From: Lachnospiraceae bacterium
Lineage (GTDB): Bacteria > Bacillota_A > Clostridia > Lachnospirales > Lachnospiraceae
Assembly: GCA_017996675.1 (NCBI GenBank)
Contig: JAGOGN010000015.1
Span: 1-17,032, forward strand
Reading direction: 5' to 3'
DNA length: 17,032 nucleotides
The notes under the pieces were generated by a model, which saw only the letters and a program-made list of their open reading frames with translations, was not told where the DNA came from and made no database searches. Numbering within the stretch: the first letter of the stretch is position 1; each line of letters begins with the position of its first letter. Position numbers and translations under genes: made by a program. Shown in pieces: positions 15,975 to 17,032 of this stretch.

Positions 15975-17032
15975 ACGAGCTGACTGAATATTATGGAATT
16001 CAAATACCAACAGAATATTATTCGGAAATCGAGAAATTAGATACTCAAATTCAAGTATCACAGCTGAAAGAGATTTATTATAATGGCGAAGTGATCGTTG
16101 ACCATATACCAATGAAATACCAGCAGTATCGAGAAAGAATCGTTGGAATCGTTTACTATTACTACGCTTTTTGTGCCATGATAAATGAAAATCAGGAGGC
16201 GGCATGGACTTATATTATTAAAGCGTTGGGTTATGTTCAGGGAGAAGGAACCACCCAGATGCTGACAAAGATCTATTTACTTCTTGGTGATATTGCACTT
16301 TTTTATGGAGATCAGACGAGTGCAATAGAAAGTTATCTTTCTGTTTTGGAACTATGTGAAGGGGAGAACTGGGTAGAAGAAAAAGTAAGAGCATATTTTC
16401 AGTATGGTAGAATTATGATGGATTATAGTCATTTTGAACAGGCGGTGGACTCTTATGAAAAAGGTCTAAAGGATTGTTCGGGAGAACTAATTTCCAGATT
16501 GGGCGAGACAATTTATTTGAGAACGACTGGTGGTTTGATTATATGCTATTGGAAATTAAAAAAGGATGATCTGGCTGAAAAATACTTGGATCAATTGGAA
16601 GAAGAGCAGAAATTTCGATTGAAAGGTCCGGAAATGGATTTTGAGATTAAATGTTTGAAATTAATACGTTCGTTGAAACATGAGAAGCAGGAAGAAGCAT
16701 CCATTCTGGAAAGAGAGACGTTGGAACTACTTCCTACTTGGAAGCCTGAACGAGCTTCCAAAGCAGCAACGATTTTGATTTTAAAATTCTTGCTTTTACA
16801 AAAAAGAGATTTATATCTTACTCGTTTTTTTGATTTGATTGAGAAGCAGGAAGAGTCTGAAGTGATGGATAGAATGAAAGACTGGATCGCAGAAATCCGT
16901 TTTGCTTATTATTTAAATAGTGGAGACTGCACAGATCTCTATGAGGCAGGGGAAGAATTACTAGTTCAGGGAGAACGACATAAAATGGATAGACGGAATT
17001 CTTTCCATCGTTTGAGCAGCATGAGAGCGGAA
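15971..17032 (+). CDS. TPR-repeat protein, 5' part (3' end outside window)
   Basis: The frame is open from the ATG at 15971 to the last base, giving 354 residues with no stop. The ATGA overlap with the TPR-GGDEF stop and the upstream GGAGAG (15961-15966) support the start and suggest translational coupling. TPR-like helical pairs are visible at about 98-130 (LLLGDIALFYGDQTSAIESY) and 138-169 (YGRIMMDYSHFEQAVDSYEKGL). There is no signal peptide or membrane helix. The visible end (VQGERHKMDRRNSFHR) is basic and lies at about the same distance from the start as the helix preceding GGDEF in the upstream gene. A second GGDEF or other output domain beyond the window is therefore possible but cannot be seen. 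Confidence 0.85.
   Translation, partial: MNELTEYYGIQIPTEYYSEIEKLDTQIQVSQLKEIYYNGEVIVDHIPMKYQQYRERIVGIVYYYYAFCAMINENQEAAWTYIIKALGYVQGEGTTQMLTKIYLLLGDIALFYGDQTSAIESYLSVLELCEGENWVEEKVRAYFQYGRIMMDYSHFEQAVDSYEKGLKDCSGELISRLGETIYLRTTGGLIICYWKLKKDDLAEKYLDQLEEEQKFRLKGPEMDFEIKCLKLIRSLKHEKQEEASILERETLELLPTWKPERASKAATILILKFLLLQKRDLYLTRFFDLIEKQEESEVMDRMKDWIAEIRFAYYLNSGDCTDLYEAGEELLVQGERHKMDRRNSFHRLSSMRAE

Noticed and set aside
15753..16205. 150-codon open frame on the minus strand
   Set aside because: It is antisense to the end of the TPR-GGDEF gene and the start of the next TPR gene, both well supported, and its translation shows no recognisable domain.

Overview
The window is a low-GC, densely coded stretch of a Gram-positive Clostridia chromosome. 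The codon use, strong AGGAGG ribosome sites and gene set resemble Lachnospiraceae, but this is inference; no 16S gene is present. Every convincing gene lies on the + strand. I see no rRNA, tRNA, CRISPR array, insertion sequence or phage gene. Both ends cut through genes: a RecD2-type helicase on the left and a TPR protein on the right.

Region 1 (1-7781) looks like one long operon. Gaps are 4 to 23 nt, with one 35-nt overlap. The order is recD2 (3' part), comF, a YvyF/TIGR03826-like zinc-ribbon protein, a small two-helix membrane protein, a polytopic membrane protein, cdaA (diadenylate cyclase), cdaR (YbbR-repeat regulator), glmM, and an HPr-fold protein. That last protein has Gln at position 15 and Ser at position 46, as in Bacillus Crh. 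A perfect 12-bp hairpin follows at 7787-7814. cdaA-cdaR-glmM is the conserved Firmicutes cluster linking c-di-AMP synthesis to peptidoglycan precursor supply.

Region 2 (7815-10920) holds an LCP-family cell-wall polymer ligase and a complete glmS. GlmS makes glucosamine-6-P, which GlmM converts to glucosamine-1-P, so the window carries both steps of amino-sugar synthesis. LCP enzymes attach polymers to the finished wall. Only 42 nt precede glmS, with a 14-bp tandem duplication in them, so there is no room for a glmS ribozyme at its usual place.

Region 3 (10921-14299) has two separately terminated genes: a membrane-anchored HtrA-type serine protease with one PDZ domain, and a three-domain M24 Xaa-Pro aminopeptidase. 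Each is followed by a clear intrinsic terminator or preceded by one.

Region 4 (14300-17032) starts with a good sigma-A-type promoter. It holds a soluble TPR-GGDEF protein (probable diguanylate cyclase) whose stop overlaps (ATGA) the start of a second TPR protein running off the window. The window therefore carries both c-di-AMP and probable c-di-GMP signalling genes.

Most of the content is conserved core biology. The best candidates for something less described are the Crh-like protein inside the c-di-AMP/amino-sugar operon, the unknown membrane protein upstream of cdaA, and the coupled TPR signalling pair.
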